From contig CP143548.1 of assembly GCA_037015955.1 (NCBI GenBank), positions 2,164,001 to 2,228,000 on the forward strand: a stretch of DNA of 64,000 bases, given 5' to 3'. Position 1 is the stretch's first letter. The number at the start of each line of letters is the position of its first letter. The notes under the pieces were generated by a model. That model saw only the letters and a program-made list of their open reading frames with translations. It made no database searches and was not told where the DNA came from. Origin of the DNA: Lachnospiraceae bacterium JLR.KK008 (GTDB lineage Bacteria > Bacillota > Clostridia > Lachnospirales > Lachnospiraceae). Shown in pieces: positions 27,501 to 36,405 of this stretch. Both the position numbers and the translations under genes were made by a program.

Positions 27501-27704
27501 TGGTTCGATATAAACCCTGTCCGCAATATCCCTGTCCGTCATGATCGTCGCCGGATTGGAATTGACGAGCACCACTTCCACCCCTTCTTCTTTCAGGGAA
27601 CGGCACGCCTGCGTACCGGCATAGTCAAACTCCGCCGCCTGTCCGATCACGATCGGACCGGAACCAATGACGAGCACTTTTTTCACATTCGGATTTTTAG
27701 GCAT
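24507..27704 (-). CDS. carB: Carbamoyl-phosphate synthase large subunit, 1065 aa
   Basis: Makes carbamoyl phosphate from ammonia (delivered by CarA), bicarbonate and two ATP, for arginine and pyrimidine synthesis. Two ATP-grasp halves are seen: residues 1-400 ([28 protein letters not shown]) and 545-930 ([22 protein letters not shown]). An MGS-like regulatory domain lies at the end ([23 protein letters not shown]). Length and order match full-length CarB. It overlaps carA by eight bases, so the subunits are translationally coupled. Confidence 0.97.
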   Translation of the reverse strand: [1065 protein letters not shown]

Positions 27705-28872
27705 TCTTTCCCACCTCCATCATCTCGATAAAACGGTCAAACAGATACCCGGAATCCTGCGGTCCCGGACAGGCCTCCGGATGATACTGGACCGTAAAAA
27801 TATTTTTCCCTACATAGGAGAGACCTTCACAGGTGCCGTCGTTGGCATTGACAAACGCAGGGACGGCGACTGTCGGGTCCAGTTTATCCACATCGACCAC
27901 ATAGCCGTGGTTTTGCGACGAGATATAGACCCTTCCAGTGTTCAGATCTCTCACCGGGTGATTGCCGCCCCGGTGTCCATATTTCAGTTTATAAGTGTCT
28001 CCGCCGGTCGCCAACGCCATCAGCTGATGCCCAAGGCAGATGGCAAAAATCGGCACATCGGATTCATATAAGCTTCTGATTTCCCGAATAATTTCCGTGC
28101 ATTCCTTCGGATCTCCCGGCCCGTTGGAGAGCATGATCCCGTCCGGGCAGTCCGCCAAAATCTCCTGCGCACTTGTAAACGCCGGATATACGGTCACATC
28201 AATTCCCCGCTTAGCCAGAGAATCAGCGATATTATATTTCATGCCAAGATCCAGCAGGGCCACCTTTTTCCCTTTTCCGCTCAACGCTTTCACGAGCGTG
28301 GGTTTCTTTTCCTTCTCTCCCGTATAGACTGCACTGCCGGAGATCGGTCCGTTCTCCTCCAGAGATACGGACCCCCTGACCATATATTTCTCTTTACAAG
28401 TCACTGTTTCCACGACTTTCCCGGTCGTGTACGCTTTTAATTTTGGAATGATCTCCTCCAGATGACAGGCCTCATTGGTCGTAATCATGCCGTTCATCGT
28501 TCCCTTTTCCCGCAGCAGCTTTGTCAGCGCCCGGGTGTCGATCCCGGCAATGCCGGGCACACCATTCTCCTCCAAAAACTGCGGAAGCGTCTTATCACTG
28601 CGGAAATTACTGGGAATTCTGGAGAGCTCGCGGACGATAAAGCCGTCCGGCCAGGGACGCACCGATTCCATATCCTCACTGCATACACCATAGTTGCCGA
28701 TGAGAGGATATGTCATACAGACAGCCTGCCCGGCATAGGAGGGATCGGTCAACACCTCGAGATAACCCGCCATCGATGTATTAAAAACGATCTCACTGAT
28801 CATCTCTTTGTCCGCTCCGATATGTGTGCCCTCAAACACCGTACCGTCCTCCAAAATCAAAAACGCCTTCAT
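27697..28872 (-). CDS. carA: Carbamoyl-phosphate synthase small subunit, 391 aa
   Basis: Glutaminase subunit: frees ammonia from glutamine and passes it to CarB. The N-terminal CPSase_sm domain opens with KAFLILEDGTVFEGTHIGAD. The class I amidotransferase half has the nucleophile Cys in FAICLGHQLMALA, GGNHPV, and the His/Glu pair in QYHPEACPGP. Normal length (360-390). It lies 36 bases after purL. Confidence 0.97.
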   Translation of the reverse strand: MKAFLILEDGTVFEGTHIGADKEMISEIVFNTSMAGYLEVLTDPSYAGQAVCMTYPLIGNYGVCSEDMESVRPWPDGFIVRELSRIPSNFRSDKTLPQFLEENGVPGIAGIDTRALTKLLREKGTMNGMITTNEACHLEEIIPKLKAYTTGKVVETVTCKEKYMVRGSVSLEENGPISGSAVYTGEKEKKPTLVKALSGKGKKVALLDLGMKYNIADSLAKRGIDVTVYPAFTSAQEILADCPDGIMLSNGPGDPKECTEIIREIRSLYESDVPIFAICLGHQLMALATGGDTYKLKYGHRGGNHPVRDLNTGRVYISSQNHGYVVDVDKLDPTVAVPAFVNANDGTCEGLSYVGKNIFTVQYHPEACPGPQDSGYLFDRFIEMMEVGKNA

Positions 28873-28908
28873 AGATACCTCCTGTTTTGTTCTCTAAGTA
28901 ATTGCCTG

Positions 28909-31900
28909 CTATTGAAAATATCTCACGCCGGATTCAAAGATGCGCATATCCTGCTCGCCGTAGATGTTCATCGCCACTGCCGTTCCTTTTCTCTCGCAGT
29001 GGGCCATCTTACCGAAGCATCTCCCGTCCGGAGACGTGATGCCTTCGATGGCGGCATAGGAACCGTTCACATTCCACTCCTCATCCATGCTCACATTGCC
29101 CGCAATATCCGCATACTGTGTGGCCACCTGTCCGTTCTCAAACAGTCTGTCGACCCACTGTTTTGGCGCCACAAACCTTCCCTCTCCATGAGAAGCCGGC
29201 ACAACATAAGTCTTGCCAGGCTCTGTCTCTGCCAGCCAGGGAGATTTGTTGGAGACAACTTTCGTGTATACCATCCTGGAAATGTGACGGTTGATCGTAT
29301 TATAGGTCAGTGTCGGCGCATCCTCATTCTGGCCGACGATCTCCCCGTGCGGCACAAGCCCGAGCTTGATCATCGCCTGGAACCCGTTGCAGATGCCGAG
29401 CGCCAGTCCGTCTCTCTCCTGAAGCAGTTTTGTCACCGCTTCTTTTAATTTTTCATTGCGAAATGCCGTGGCAAAAAACTTCGCGCTGCCATCCGGTTCG
29501 TCGCCTGCAGAAAATCCGCCGGGGAACATGATAATCTGTGCCTGACGAATCGCCGACTCAAAGACATCGACCGACTCCCGGATGTCTTTTGCTGAGAGAT
29601 TGCGGAAGACTTTCGTCACCACATGCGCTCCCGCCTTTTCAAACGCCGCCGCACTGTCGTATTCGCAGTTCGTGCCCGGGAATACCGGGATCAGAACCGT
29701 CGGTTTTGCCACCTTATTTTTACATATATAAATATGATCTGCCTGATAGCAGTCTTTTTCCACCGGATCACTGCCTTTTTCCGCTTTGGTCGGGAATACC
29801 TTTTCCAGTGTGCCCTTCCATGCCTGCAGTCCCTCTTCCACCGGAAGCCGCATATCGCCACAGACAAACACAGGCTCCTGTGTCACCTGTCCCACGATCG
29901 CATAGTCGATGTCCCGCTCCTCCAGATCGGCGGTCACATCTCCGGTCATTTCGGCTACGATACCGCCAAGACCGTTGCGGAACAGCTCTTTCACACCGAA
30001 TGCGTTGTCAAACGTCACTCCGAGTTGATTGCCAAATGCCATTTTGCTGACAGCCGCTGCCACACCGTAGGCATCCAGCGCATACGCCGATACGATCTTT
30101 CCCGCTCTGATCAGCTCTGCCAGACTGCCATAGAGATCCATCACGCTCTCATAGATCGGCAGGTCATACTCATCTCTCTCGATCGGGAACAGAATCAGCC
30201 GGTTCCCGGCCTCTTTCAGCTCCGGCGTGATCAGATCATGATAATCGGCAATGTCTACCGCAAAGGAAACAAGTGTCGGTGGCACGTCGATGTCATTGAA
30301 TGTGCCGGACATACTGTCCTTGCCGCCGATCGACGGAAGTTCAAACCCGATCTGCGCGTCGTATGCTCCCAGAAGCGCTGCAAACGGCTCGCTCCACCGA
30401 CTGGCCTCCTCGGTCATCCGCCGGAAATACTCCTGGAAGGTAAAGCGGATTTTCCGGTAATCACCGCCCGCAGCCACGATCCTAGCCATCGATTCCATGA
30501 CCGCATAGACAGCCCCGTGATAGGGACTCCAGGACGACAGATACGGATCAAATCCATAGCTCATCATCGTCACGGTATTTGTCTTTCCGTGAAGGACCGG
30601 AAGTTTGGCCGCCATAGACTGTGTCGGCGTCAACTGGTATTTACCGCCATAAGGCATATAGACACTGCCCGCACCGATCGAAGCGTCAAACATTTCCACG
30701 AGTCCTTTTTGAGAACATACGTTCAGATCAGACAGCGTCGCAAGCCATGCCTTCTTAATATCTTTCTCCTTTAACGCCTCTTCCACCGCCGGAATCGCGA
30801 ATTTTTTCAGATAATTGTCTTCCTTGGACGGAACATTGACAAAGACATTCGTCTCCTGATGCGCGCCGTTCGTATCGAGAAATGCTCTGGAGAGATTGAC
30901 GATCTCTTTTCCGCGCCAGCGAAGCACCAGTCTCGGCTCTTTTGTCACTGTCGCCACTTCCACAGCCTCCAGGTTTTCTTCCGCCGCATAATCCAGAAAC
31001 TTTTCCACATCGCCCGGATCGACGACCACGGCCATCCGCTCCTGAGACTCCGAGATGGAGAGCTCCGTACCGTCCAGACCGGCATATTTTTTCGGCACCT
31101 TGTCCAGATCGACAATCAGACCGTCGGCCAGCTCGCCGATCGCGACAGACACACCGCCCGCCCCAAAATCATTGCATTTTCTGATCAGACGGCTCACTTC
31201 TTCCCTGCGGAACAATCTCTGTATTTTGCGCTCCGTGGGGGCATTGCCCTTCTGCACTTCCGCACCGCATGTCTCGATCGAACTCTCCGTGTGTACCTTG
31301 GAGGAACCTGTCGCGCCGCCGCAGCCGTCTCTGCCGGTCCTGCCGCCGAGCAGGATAATCCGGTCTCCCGGATCGGAACTTTCCCGGATCACATTTTTCC
31401 TCGGAGCGGCGCCCATCACTGCACCGATCTCCATCCGCTTGGCTACATACGACGGATGATAGATCTCCCGCACATAGCCGGTCGCCAGACCGATCTGATT
31501 ACCGTAGGAGGAATACCCCTGCGCTGCGCCCCGCACCAGCTTTTTCTGCGGCAGTTTGCCCTTGATCGTCTGTTCTACAGGGACAGTCGGATCCGCCGCC
31601 CCTGTAACGCGCATCGCCTGATACACATAAGAGCGTCCCGATAACGGGTCGCGGATCGCCCCGCCCAGACAGGTGGCCGCCCCGCCAAAAGGCTCGATCT
31701 CCGTCGGATGATTGTGTGTCTCGTTTTTAAAACTGACAAGCCATTCCTGCGCCTCGCCGTCAATCTCCACCGGCACAACGATCGAGCAGGCATTGATCTC
31801 GTCCGATTCCTCCAGATCCTGCAGCTTGCCATCTTTTTTCAGCTTTTTCATGGCCATCAGAGCCATATCCATCAGGCAGATATATTTGTCTTTTTTCCCT

Positions 31901-32694
31901 TTGACGATCTCCTCCCTCGTGTCCAGATAAGACTGCCACGTCGTCTCCAGCGGAGATCTGTAATATCCATCCTCGAACGTAACATTTTTTAATTCCGTGG
32001 AGAATGTCGTATGCCGGCAGTGATCCGACCAATACGTGTCAAGCACACGGATCTCGGTTAGCGTCGGCTCCCGGTGTTCTTTCTTAAAATAATTCTGGAT
32101 ATGCAGAAAATCCTGGAAAGTCATCGCCAGCCCCAGGGAAGCATACAGATCACGAAGCGGCGTCTCCCCCATCTGGCAAAAACCGTCCATGACCGGTATG
32201 TCTTCCGGTTCCTCGTAGACGATCTCCAGTGTATCCGGTTTTGTCAGATCCGTCTCCCTGGAATCTACCGGATTGATGCAGTAGGCTTTGATTTTATCCA
32301 GTTCCCGGTCCGTGATATTCCCCTCCAGCACATAAGTGACGGCAGTGCGGATAATCGGCTCTTCGCTTTCATTGAGGAAACGGATGCACTGCACAGCCGA
32401 GTCCGCTCTCTGGTCAAACTGACCCGGAAGAAATTCCACGCAAAATACACGGGCCCCTGCCTCCACAGGCAGTGTTTCTTCATATAAAAGATCTACCGGA
32501 GGCTCGGAGAAAACGCTCCGGCATGCCAGCTGATACGTCTCATCGCTGATATTTTGCACATCATAGCGGATGAACACCCGCACTTTTTCCACATGATCGA
32601 TCCCCAGATAGTTTGTGATCTCCTCCTGCAGCTCTTTCGCTTTTACCGCAAACGCCTCTTTTTTCTCCACATAAATTCGTCGCACACTTTCCAT
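28909..32694 (-). CDS. purL: Phosphoribosylformylglycinamidine synthase, single chain, 1261 aa
   Basis: Fourth step of purine synthesis: FGAR + glutamine + ATP to FGAM. The one-chain clostridial type joins synthetase and glutaminase. Seen: DTYWSDHCRHTTF and FKNETHNHPTEIEPFGGAATCLGGAIRDPLSGR in the first synthetase half, the second half with IGGKDSMSGTF, and the amidotransferase end with MFPGGFSAGDEPDGSAKF, LGICNGFQAMIKLG (nucleophile Cys) and ASHGEGRFV. The ATG at 32694 has GGAGG eight bases upstream; an ATG at 32709 is less likely. No other pur gene is nearby, so it is separated from the main purine operon. Confidence 0.93.
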   Translation of the reverse strand: MESVRRIYVEKKEAFAVKAKELQEEITNYLGIDHVEKVRVFIRYDVQNISDETYQLACRSVFSEPPVDLLYEETLPVEAGARVFCVEFLPGQFDQRADSAVQCIRFLNESEEPIIRTAVTYVLEGNITDRELDKIKAYCINPVDSRETDLTKPDTLEIVYEEPEDIPVMDGFCQMGETPLRDLYASLGLAMTFQDFLHIQNYFKKEHREPTLTEIRVLDTYWSDHCRHTTFSTELKNVTFEDGYYRSPLETTWQSYLDTREEIVKGKKDKYICLMDMALMAMKKLKKDGKLQDLEESDEINACSIVVPVEIDGEAQEWLVSFKNETHNHPTEIEPFGGAATCLGGAIRDPLSGRSYVYQAMRVTGAADPTVPVEQTIKGKLPQKKLVRGAAQGYSSYGNQIGLATGYVREIYHPSYVAKRMEIGAVMGAAPRKNVIRESSDPGDRIILLGGRTGRDGCGGATGSSKVHTESSIETCGAEVQKGNAPTERKIQRLFRREEVSRLIRKCNDFGAGGVSVAIGELADGLIVDLDKVPKKYAGLDGTELSISESQERMAVVVDPGDVEKFLDYAAEENLEAVEVATVTKEPRLVLRWRGKEIVNLSRAFLDTNGAHQETNVFVNVPSKEDNYLKKFAIPAVEEALKEKDIKKAWLATLSDLNVCSQKGLVEMFDASIGAGSVYMPYGGKYQLTPTQSMAAKLPVLHGKTNTVTMMSYGFDPYLSSWSPYHGAVYAVMESMARIVAAGGDYRKIRFTFQEYFRRMTEEASRWSEPFAALLGAYDAQIGFELPSIGGKDSMSGTFNDIDVPPTLVSFAVDIADYHDLITPELKEAGNRLILFPIERDEYDLPIYESVMDLYGSLAELIRAGKIVSAYALDAYGVAAAVSKMAFGNQLGVTFDNAFGVKELFRNGLGGIVAEMTGDVTADLEERDIDYAIVGQVTQEPVFVCGDMRLPVEEGLQAWKGTLEKVFPTKAEKGSDPVEKDCYQADHIYICKNKVAKPTVLIPVFPGTNCEYDSAAAFEKAGAHVVTKVFRNLSAKDIRESVDVFESAIRQAQIIMFPGGFSAGDEPDGSAKFFATAFRNEKLKEAVTKLLQERDGLALGICNGFQAMIKLGLVPHGEIVGQNEDAPTLTYNTINRHISRMVYTKVVSNKSPWLAETEPGKTYVVPASHGEGRFVAPKQWVDRLFENGQVATQYADIAGNVSMDEEWNVNGSYAAIEGITSPDGRCFGKMAHCERKGTAVAMNIYGEQDMRIFESGVRYFQ

Positions 32695-32710
32695 CAACGC
32701 ATCCTCCATC

Positions 32711-33295
32711 CTATTCTTCGATTACCAGTCCCTGCATGATATACAGCAACTCATCATCCACCGCTTTTTCCGAAATGCCGACGGTCTGCGCCGTCACTTT
32801 CAGACCTTCGAGCACATACATGATATTGCGCGCACAGCCAAGCGGGTCCTCACAGTAGAATTCTCCGCTCTCCACACCTGCAATGATCAGCTCCTCAATC
32901 ACTGTCACCGCCTCGTCAAACCGCGCATGCAGCGCATTGTCCTTCCTGGCCACTTTATTGGCAAAGAAAAATTCATAGGCCGCCATTGTCAGACTGTTCT
33001 TTTTCCGCAAGAGCTCCCGTTTCTGTTCTTTCAGAAAAAGCGCCAGCATATCGGAGGCATCCGCCTCTTCTCCCACATGATCGGAAAACAGTTCTTCTGT
33101 CTCCTGACGCTCCGTTTTCAGCACTTCCTCAAATATATCTTTCGTACTGTTGAAATACAGATACAGACCACCCCGGCTGATTCCGCACGCCTCAACAACA
33201 TCTTTCATCGTCACATCTTTGTAGCCTTTTTCCATAAATATCTTCCTGGCTGTCTCCAGAATGAACTGTTTTTTCTGAACCGATTTTTCTCCCAT
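32711..33295 (-). CDS. TetR-family transcriptional regulator, 194 aa
   Basis: Helix-turn-helix of the TetR type at residues 8-55: FILETARKIFMEKGYKDVTMKDVVEACGISRGGLYLYFNSTKDIFEEVL. The rest is an all-helical ligand/dimer domain with no further clue to the ligand. The ATG at 33295 follows GAGAGGG. It is the second gene of the minus run, 14 bases after the unknown gene and directly before purL. Near-identical operator-like sites at 33800-33815 and 34057-34071 in the upstream control region may be its targets. Confidence 0.85.
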   Translation of the reverse strand: MGEKSVQKKQFILETARKIFMEKGYKDVTMKDVVEACGISRGGLYLYFNSTKDIFEEVLKTERQETEELFSDHVGEEADASDMLALFLKEQKRELLRKKNSLTMAAYEFFFANKVARKDNALHARFDEAVTVIEELIIAGVESGEFYCEDPLGCARNIMYVLEGLKVTAQTVGISEKAVDDELLYIMQGLVIEE

Positions 33296-33309
33296 ATATG
33301 TATCCCTCT

Positions 33310-33783
33310 CTAGCTTTCCTTCCCATGCTTGTCCCAGAATGCAAGAAGTTCTTCCATTTTCAACAACAAGTCCAAATAGATACCATTTCTCACTCCTTCG
33401 GACCAAAGCGCCGCTTTCGTCCTGCCCTTCAATATATATTTGGAAAGAATACCCCACAGATCTCCCATCTCCCGGATTGTGGCGCGGCCGATCAGCCTCC
33501 GTTCATCCTGAACGGTGCGAATCCGGTTGCGGGAATAGACATACACATAATTGCGGTCGATCAGACTGCTGGCCTGTGCCGTCTTTACAAAACGCATCAA
33601 AGTCTCGTCATACACCGGAAAGGTGATCGAATGTCTGCTCAGTTCTTCCTCACTGTAGATCGTCGTCGTCTCGCTTCCCCGGTTTGACTTCAGCCAGGGA
33701 ATAAAACCTGTCAGGCTCTCTACATCCGGCTTATAATATTCCACAAGTTCTTCCACACTTAATCTTTCGCTTCCCATTGACAA
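33310..33783 (-). CDS. Hypothetical protein, first gene of the purL-argS run, 157 aa
   Basis: Soluble, without signal peptide. Sequence: LSVEELVEYYKPDVESLTGFIPWLKSNRG, then SEEELSRHSITFPVYDETLMRFVKTAQASSLIDRNYVYVYSRNRI, a Gly/Ile-rich patch and a helical end. It resembles DUF6508 proteins (a segment like YPVYDxxLxxFV-x-x-A), of unknown function, but I cannot confirm this. GGGAAGG lies seven bases before the ATG. It is co-transcribed with tetR (stop 14 bases before the tetR start). Confidence 0.6.
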   Translation of the reverse strand: MSMGSERLSVEELVEYYKPDVESLTGFIPWLKSNRGSETTTIYSEEELSRHSITFPVYDETLMRFVKTAQASSLIDRNYVYVYSRNRIRTVQDERRLIGRATIREMGDLWGILSKYILKGRTKAALWSEGVRNGIYLDLLLKMEELLAFWDKHGKES

Positions 33784-33799
33784 TCCTTCCCTTTTACTT

Positions 33800-34071
33800 T
33801 ATGACATACTTGTCTTTTATTCTATCATATTTTTGAATTATGTACAGCTTCCTGGAGGAAAAATTTTCAGAGGATCCCTCTGTCATAAACAGACGCCTTT
33901 GTTTATTCCTGTCAGTTTGTACAATTTTGCAAATTTTCGTTGTGCAATATGACAAATTCCGCTATACTATAAAATACATGATTTGAAAACCCCGTCTGTG
34001 AGATCGTATTCACTTCTGCGTCCTGCCTGCCGATCACCACAGCGAGATAACTATTTTATGACACACATGTC
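33800..34071. promoter_or_regulatory. Divergent control region with two operator-like sites and a promoter
   Basis: Two 15-base sites agree at 13 positions: TATGACATACTTGTC (33800-33815) close to the minus-strand start and TATGACACACATGTC (34057-34071) close to the plus-strand start; the second contains the symmetric TGACA-4-TGTCA. The promoter for the plus gene is TTGTGC (33940-33945), 17 bases, TATACT (33963-33968). The rest of this 300-base gap shows no gene. Confidence 0.5.
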
Positions 34072-34083
34072 ACAGGAGGATTT

Positions 34084-35961
34084 ATGGCGATTATCACATT
34101 TCAAAAAGGACAGCTCATTTGCCGGGCCGGCGAACCGTTAAAAGAACTCTATGTAGTCGGAGAGGGAACGGTGCAGGTTGCCTTTCCCGGCGGCAAACTG
34201 ACGCTTTCAAAGGGGGATGTCATCGGCATTCACGATATTAAGACAGGGATTCATTCCTGCACATACACTGCCGCAGAAGATTCATCACTCCTACCTTACG
34301 CCTTCACCGGTCTGCCACAGTTACTGGCTCTGTTCCAGAGCAAACCCAATGTCATGCACCTGTTCTTCACTTCCAGCGCGCGTTTTTCCAGCGCTCTGCT
34401 CAATCATTATGCAAAGCAGAGCAAAGAGAATGCGGATGCCAGCGACATCAGCGAAGAACCGAAGGTCATTGATGAAGACGACAGAAAGATCCAGTCGGAA
34501 ACTGACGAACTGGAAAGGGAAGCGATGCAAAAACAGCCGCAGCCGCCCGCTCCCGATATTGCCATCCCGGACATGGCTGACAGTGAAGACATTCCGCCAC
34601 AGCTGGCAAATGCTCTCTCCGAGATCCTCAGCTATGGAAACTGCGAGGAGGAATTGGCGCAGCGTTTCCAGAAGGATATTGCAACCTACAAGGCAATGCC
34701 GGATAAGGACAGTACACAGGATGTCGACAGAGCGATGCGAAATACACTCACAGCTGATTTCTATAAAGTATATAAGAGTGTCTTTGAGGCAAGTCTCGAG
34801 CGGGAAGATATGCCTGCTTCCGTCAGACTGTTTTTAACATTCGGCTTTGTGGACGCCTCCCTGGCGGGCGCGGCAAACAGTGTGTGGCTGCTCTCCGTCG
34901 CAGACTCCTATCAGGGTGCGCCCGAACGGGGCATCTATACGTTATATGAATGGCTCCTTGCTGTCTACCAGGGCAGGAAAGAACCTTCCCGCAACGAATT
35001 TGATCTTGACTACCCGGCCTACCTGCGGGAACAGAAAAATTCCGGCAACATTACCGCGCAGCAGGAAAAAGAACTTCTCGATTCCAATATCGATAAAGTC
35101 CGGTTCGAACTGGACAATGTATTTCCGATCGCAAATAAGATGACATTCGGAAGGATCTCTACGTTCTGCCCGATCCTGTCCTCCCACAATCTGCTAAAGC
35201 CTCTGCCCGACACGATCGTAACGCCCGGCAGAATCGACCGGACCATGCGCTCCATCCTGGACGTCGATTTTTCCGCCTTCTACAGAGAGACCGGCTACGC
35301 AGACGAGAAACGGGGCATTATGAGAGAATATCTGGATGTGGAAATCCTCCCCGATATTATCCTCATGCCCAATGCGGGAATCAGAGGTGCGATGTGGCAG
35401 GAAATCGAGGGCAAACGCCGGACAACGCCTGCCCGGATGATGATCTCCGTCATTGCCCTGGAAAATATTTCCAAGCTGCTGACTCATATGACCGGAGAAT
35501 TCCGCTGGGAAATGTGCAAGCGAATCCAGGGAGCCCACTGGAACAATATCGCGGAGCCCTCTCTTACGAGCGAGTACACCGACTATGCCCAGTTCTACAG
35601 GCGAAACCATGATCTGTCCCCGGAAGCAAAGGAAAAAATAAAATTAAGCCTGCAAAAGGCCAAAAACAGTATCAAAGAAATGTTCGTCATGGATTACATG
35701 ATGTGGATCGCTTTCGAGGGCAAAGGAGCACCCCGCCTGAACAAGCTGGCGCGGGCCATTCTCTTCACCTACTGCCCCTTCGCCGTGTCTGCCAGAAACA
35801 CCCTCAGGCAGCATCCACTTTACAAAGATCTGATCGAACGCTACCAGTTGACCCTCAATCAGAAGCAGCACCACCTTGATATGCTGTGCACGAAAATAGA
35901 GAAAACGGGCGCTGACATCCCGGAAGAGATTCAGAGACAGAGAGAATTTTTAAAGAGCTGA
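34084..35961 (+). CDS. Uncharacterised 625-aa protein with CRP-like N-terminal domain
   Basis: Residues 1-110 look like a cyclic-nucleotide-binding/CRP beta-roll: FQKGQLICRAGEPLKELYVVGEGTVQVAFPGGKLTLSKGDVIGIHD. An acidic Glu/Asp-rich linker follows (about 125-185). The remaining 440 residues are mostly helical with no family I can name (for example MRSILDVDFSAFYRETGYADEKRGIMREYLDVEILPDIILMPNAGIRGAMWQEIEGKRRTTPARM). There is no helix-turn-helix, so it is not a usual CRP regulator, and no kinase or cyclase motif is visible. GGAGG seven bases upstream supports the ATG. It is transcribed alone, divergent from the tetR-purL run, and ends at a terminator. Possibly a nucleotide- or redox-sensing structural protein. 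Confidence 0.7.
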   Translation: MAIITFQKGQLICRAGEPLKELYVVGEGTVQVAFPGGKLTLSKGDVIGIHDIKTGIHSCTYTAAEDSSLLPYAFTGLPQLLALFQSKPNVMHLFFTSSARFSSALLNHYAKQSKENADASDISEEPKVIDEDDRKIQSETDELEREAMQKQPQPPAPDIAIPDMADSEDIPPQLANALSEILSYGNCEEELAQRFQKDIATYKAMPDKDSTQDVDRAMRNTLTADFYKVYKSVFEASLEREDMPASVRLFLTFGFVDASLAGAANSVWLLSVADSYQGAPERGIYTLYEWLLAVYQGRKEPSRNEFDLDYPAYLREQKNSGNITAQQEKELLDSNIDKVRFELDNVFPIANKMTFGRISTFCPILSSHNLLKPLPDTIVTPGRIDRTMRSILDVDFSAFYRETGYADEKRGIMREYLDVEILPDIILMPNAGIRGAMWQEIEGKRRTTPARMMISVIALENISKLLTHMTGEFRWEMCKRIQGAHWNNIAEPSLTSEYTDYAQFYRRNHDLSPEAKEKIKLSLQKAKNSIKEMFVMDYMMWIAFEGKGAPRLNKLARAILFTYCPFAVSARNTLRQHPLYKDLIERYQLTLNQKQHHLDMLCTKIEKTGADIPEEIQRQREFLKS

Positions 35962-35991
35962 TGAAAAGCCTTTACACACCCGAACCCCTAT

Positions 35992-36032
35992 AAAAACAAA
36001 GAATCCTGCATTTTGCGGGATTCTCTGTTTTT
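35992..36032 (+). terminator. Terminator after the 625-aa protein
   Basis: GAATCCTGCA and TGCGGGATTC pair around TTT (one G-T pair), extended by AAAACA and TGTTTTT. It also sits at the 3' end of the convergent TfoX gene, so it may serve both. Confidence 0.75.
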
Positions 36033-36058
36033 GGCAGGCTGCTGCCAGCCCTGGCGTC

Positions 36059-36382
36059 TTATTTCTTTTTCGGTTTTCTCGGCTTTCTCTCCGGCAGCTC
36101 CCCATACATCTCAGACACCATCTTCTGAAGCAGTTCCCGGTCCTCCAGTATCGTCACCGGCAACATCTCTTTGGCTCCCTGATAAGGCGGCTCCGGCACA
36201 CTGTCCGGCATATACTGTCTGCCCGCCTTCGTGTCCTTTACGAGAAAACCATTTTCATAGATCCCTCCGAAAATGCGCTCCCGATAGTAAAACACATAAC
36301 CGCCCATCATCGGTATATAGCGAATTTCTTCCAGCCCTGAGAGCTGATCCGTAATATACTGTGCCAACTCTTTATCTGCCAT
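36059..36382 (-). CDS. TfoX N-terminal-domain protein, 107 aa
   Basis: A single TfoX/Sxy N-terminal domain: EIRYIPMMGGYVFYYRERIFGGIYENGFLVKDT then PYQGAKEMLPV. In gamma-proteobacteria Sxy drives competence, but one-domain versions in Firmicutes have no proven job. The end is Lys/Arg-rich (ERKPRKPKKK). It lies 23 bases downstream of the WYL regulator and is likely co-transcribed with it. Confidence 0.82.
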   Translation of the reverse strand: MADKELAQYITDQLSGLEEIRYIPMMGGYVFYYRERIFGGIYENGFLVKDTKAGRQYMPDSVPEPPYQGAKEMLPVTILEDRELLQKMVSEMYGELPERKPRKPKKK

Positions 36383-36405
36383 AATCTCTTCCTCCCTCGC
36401 TCATA

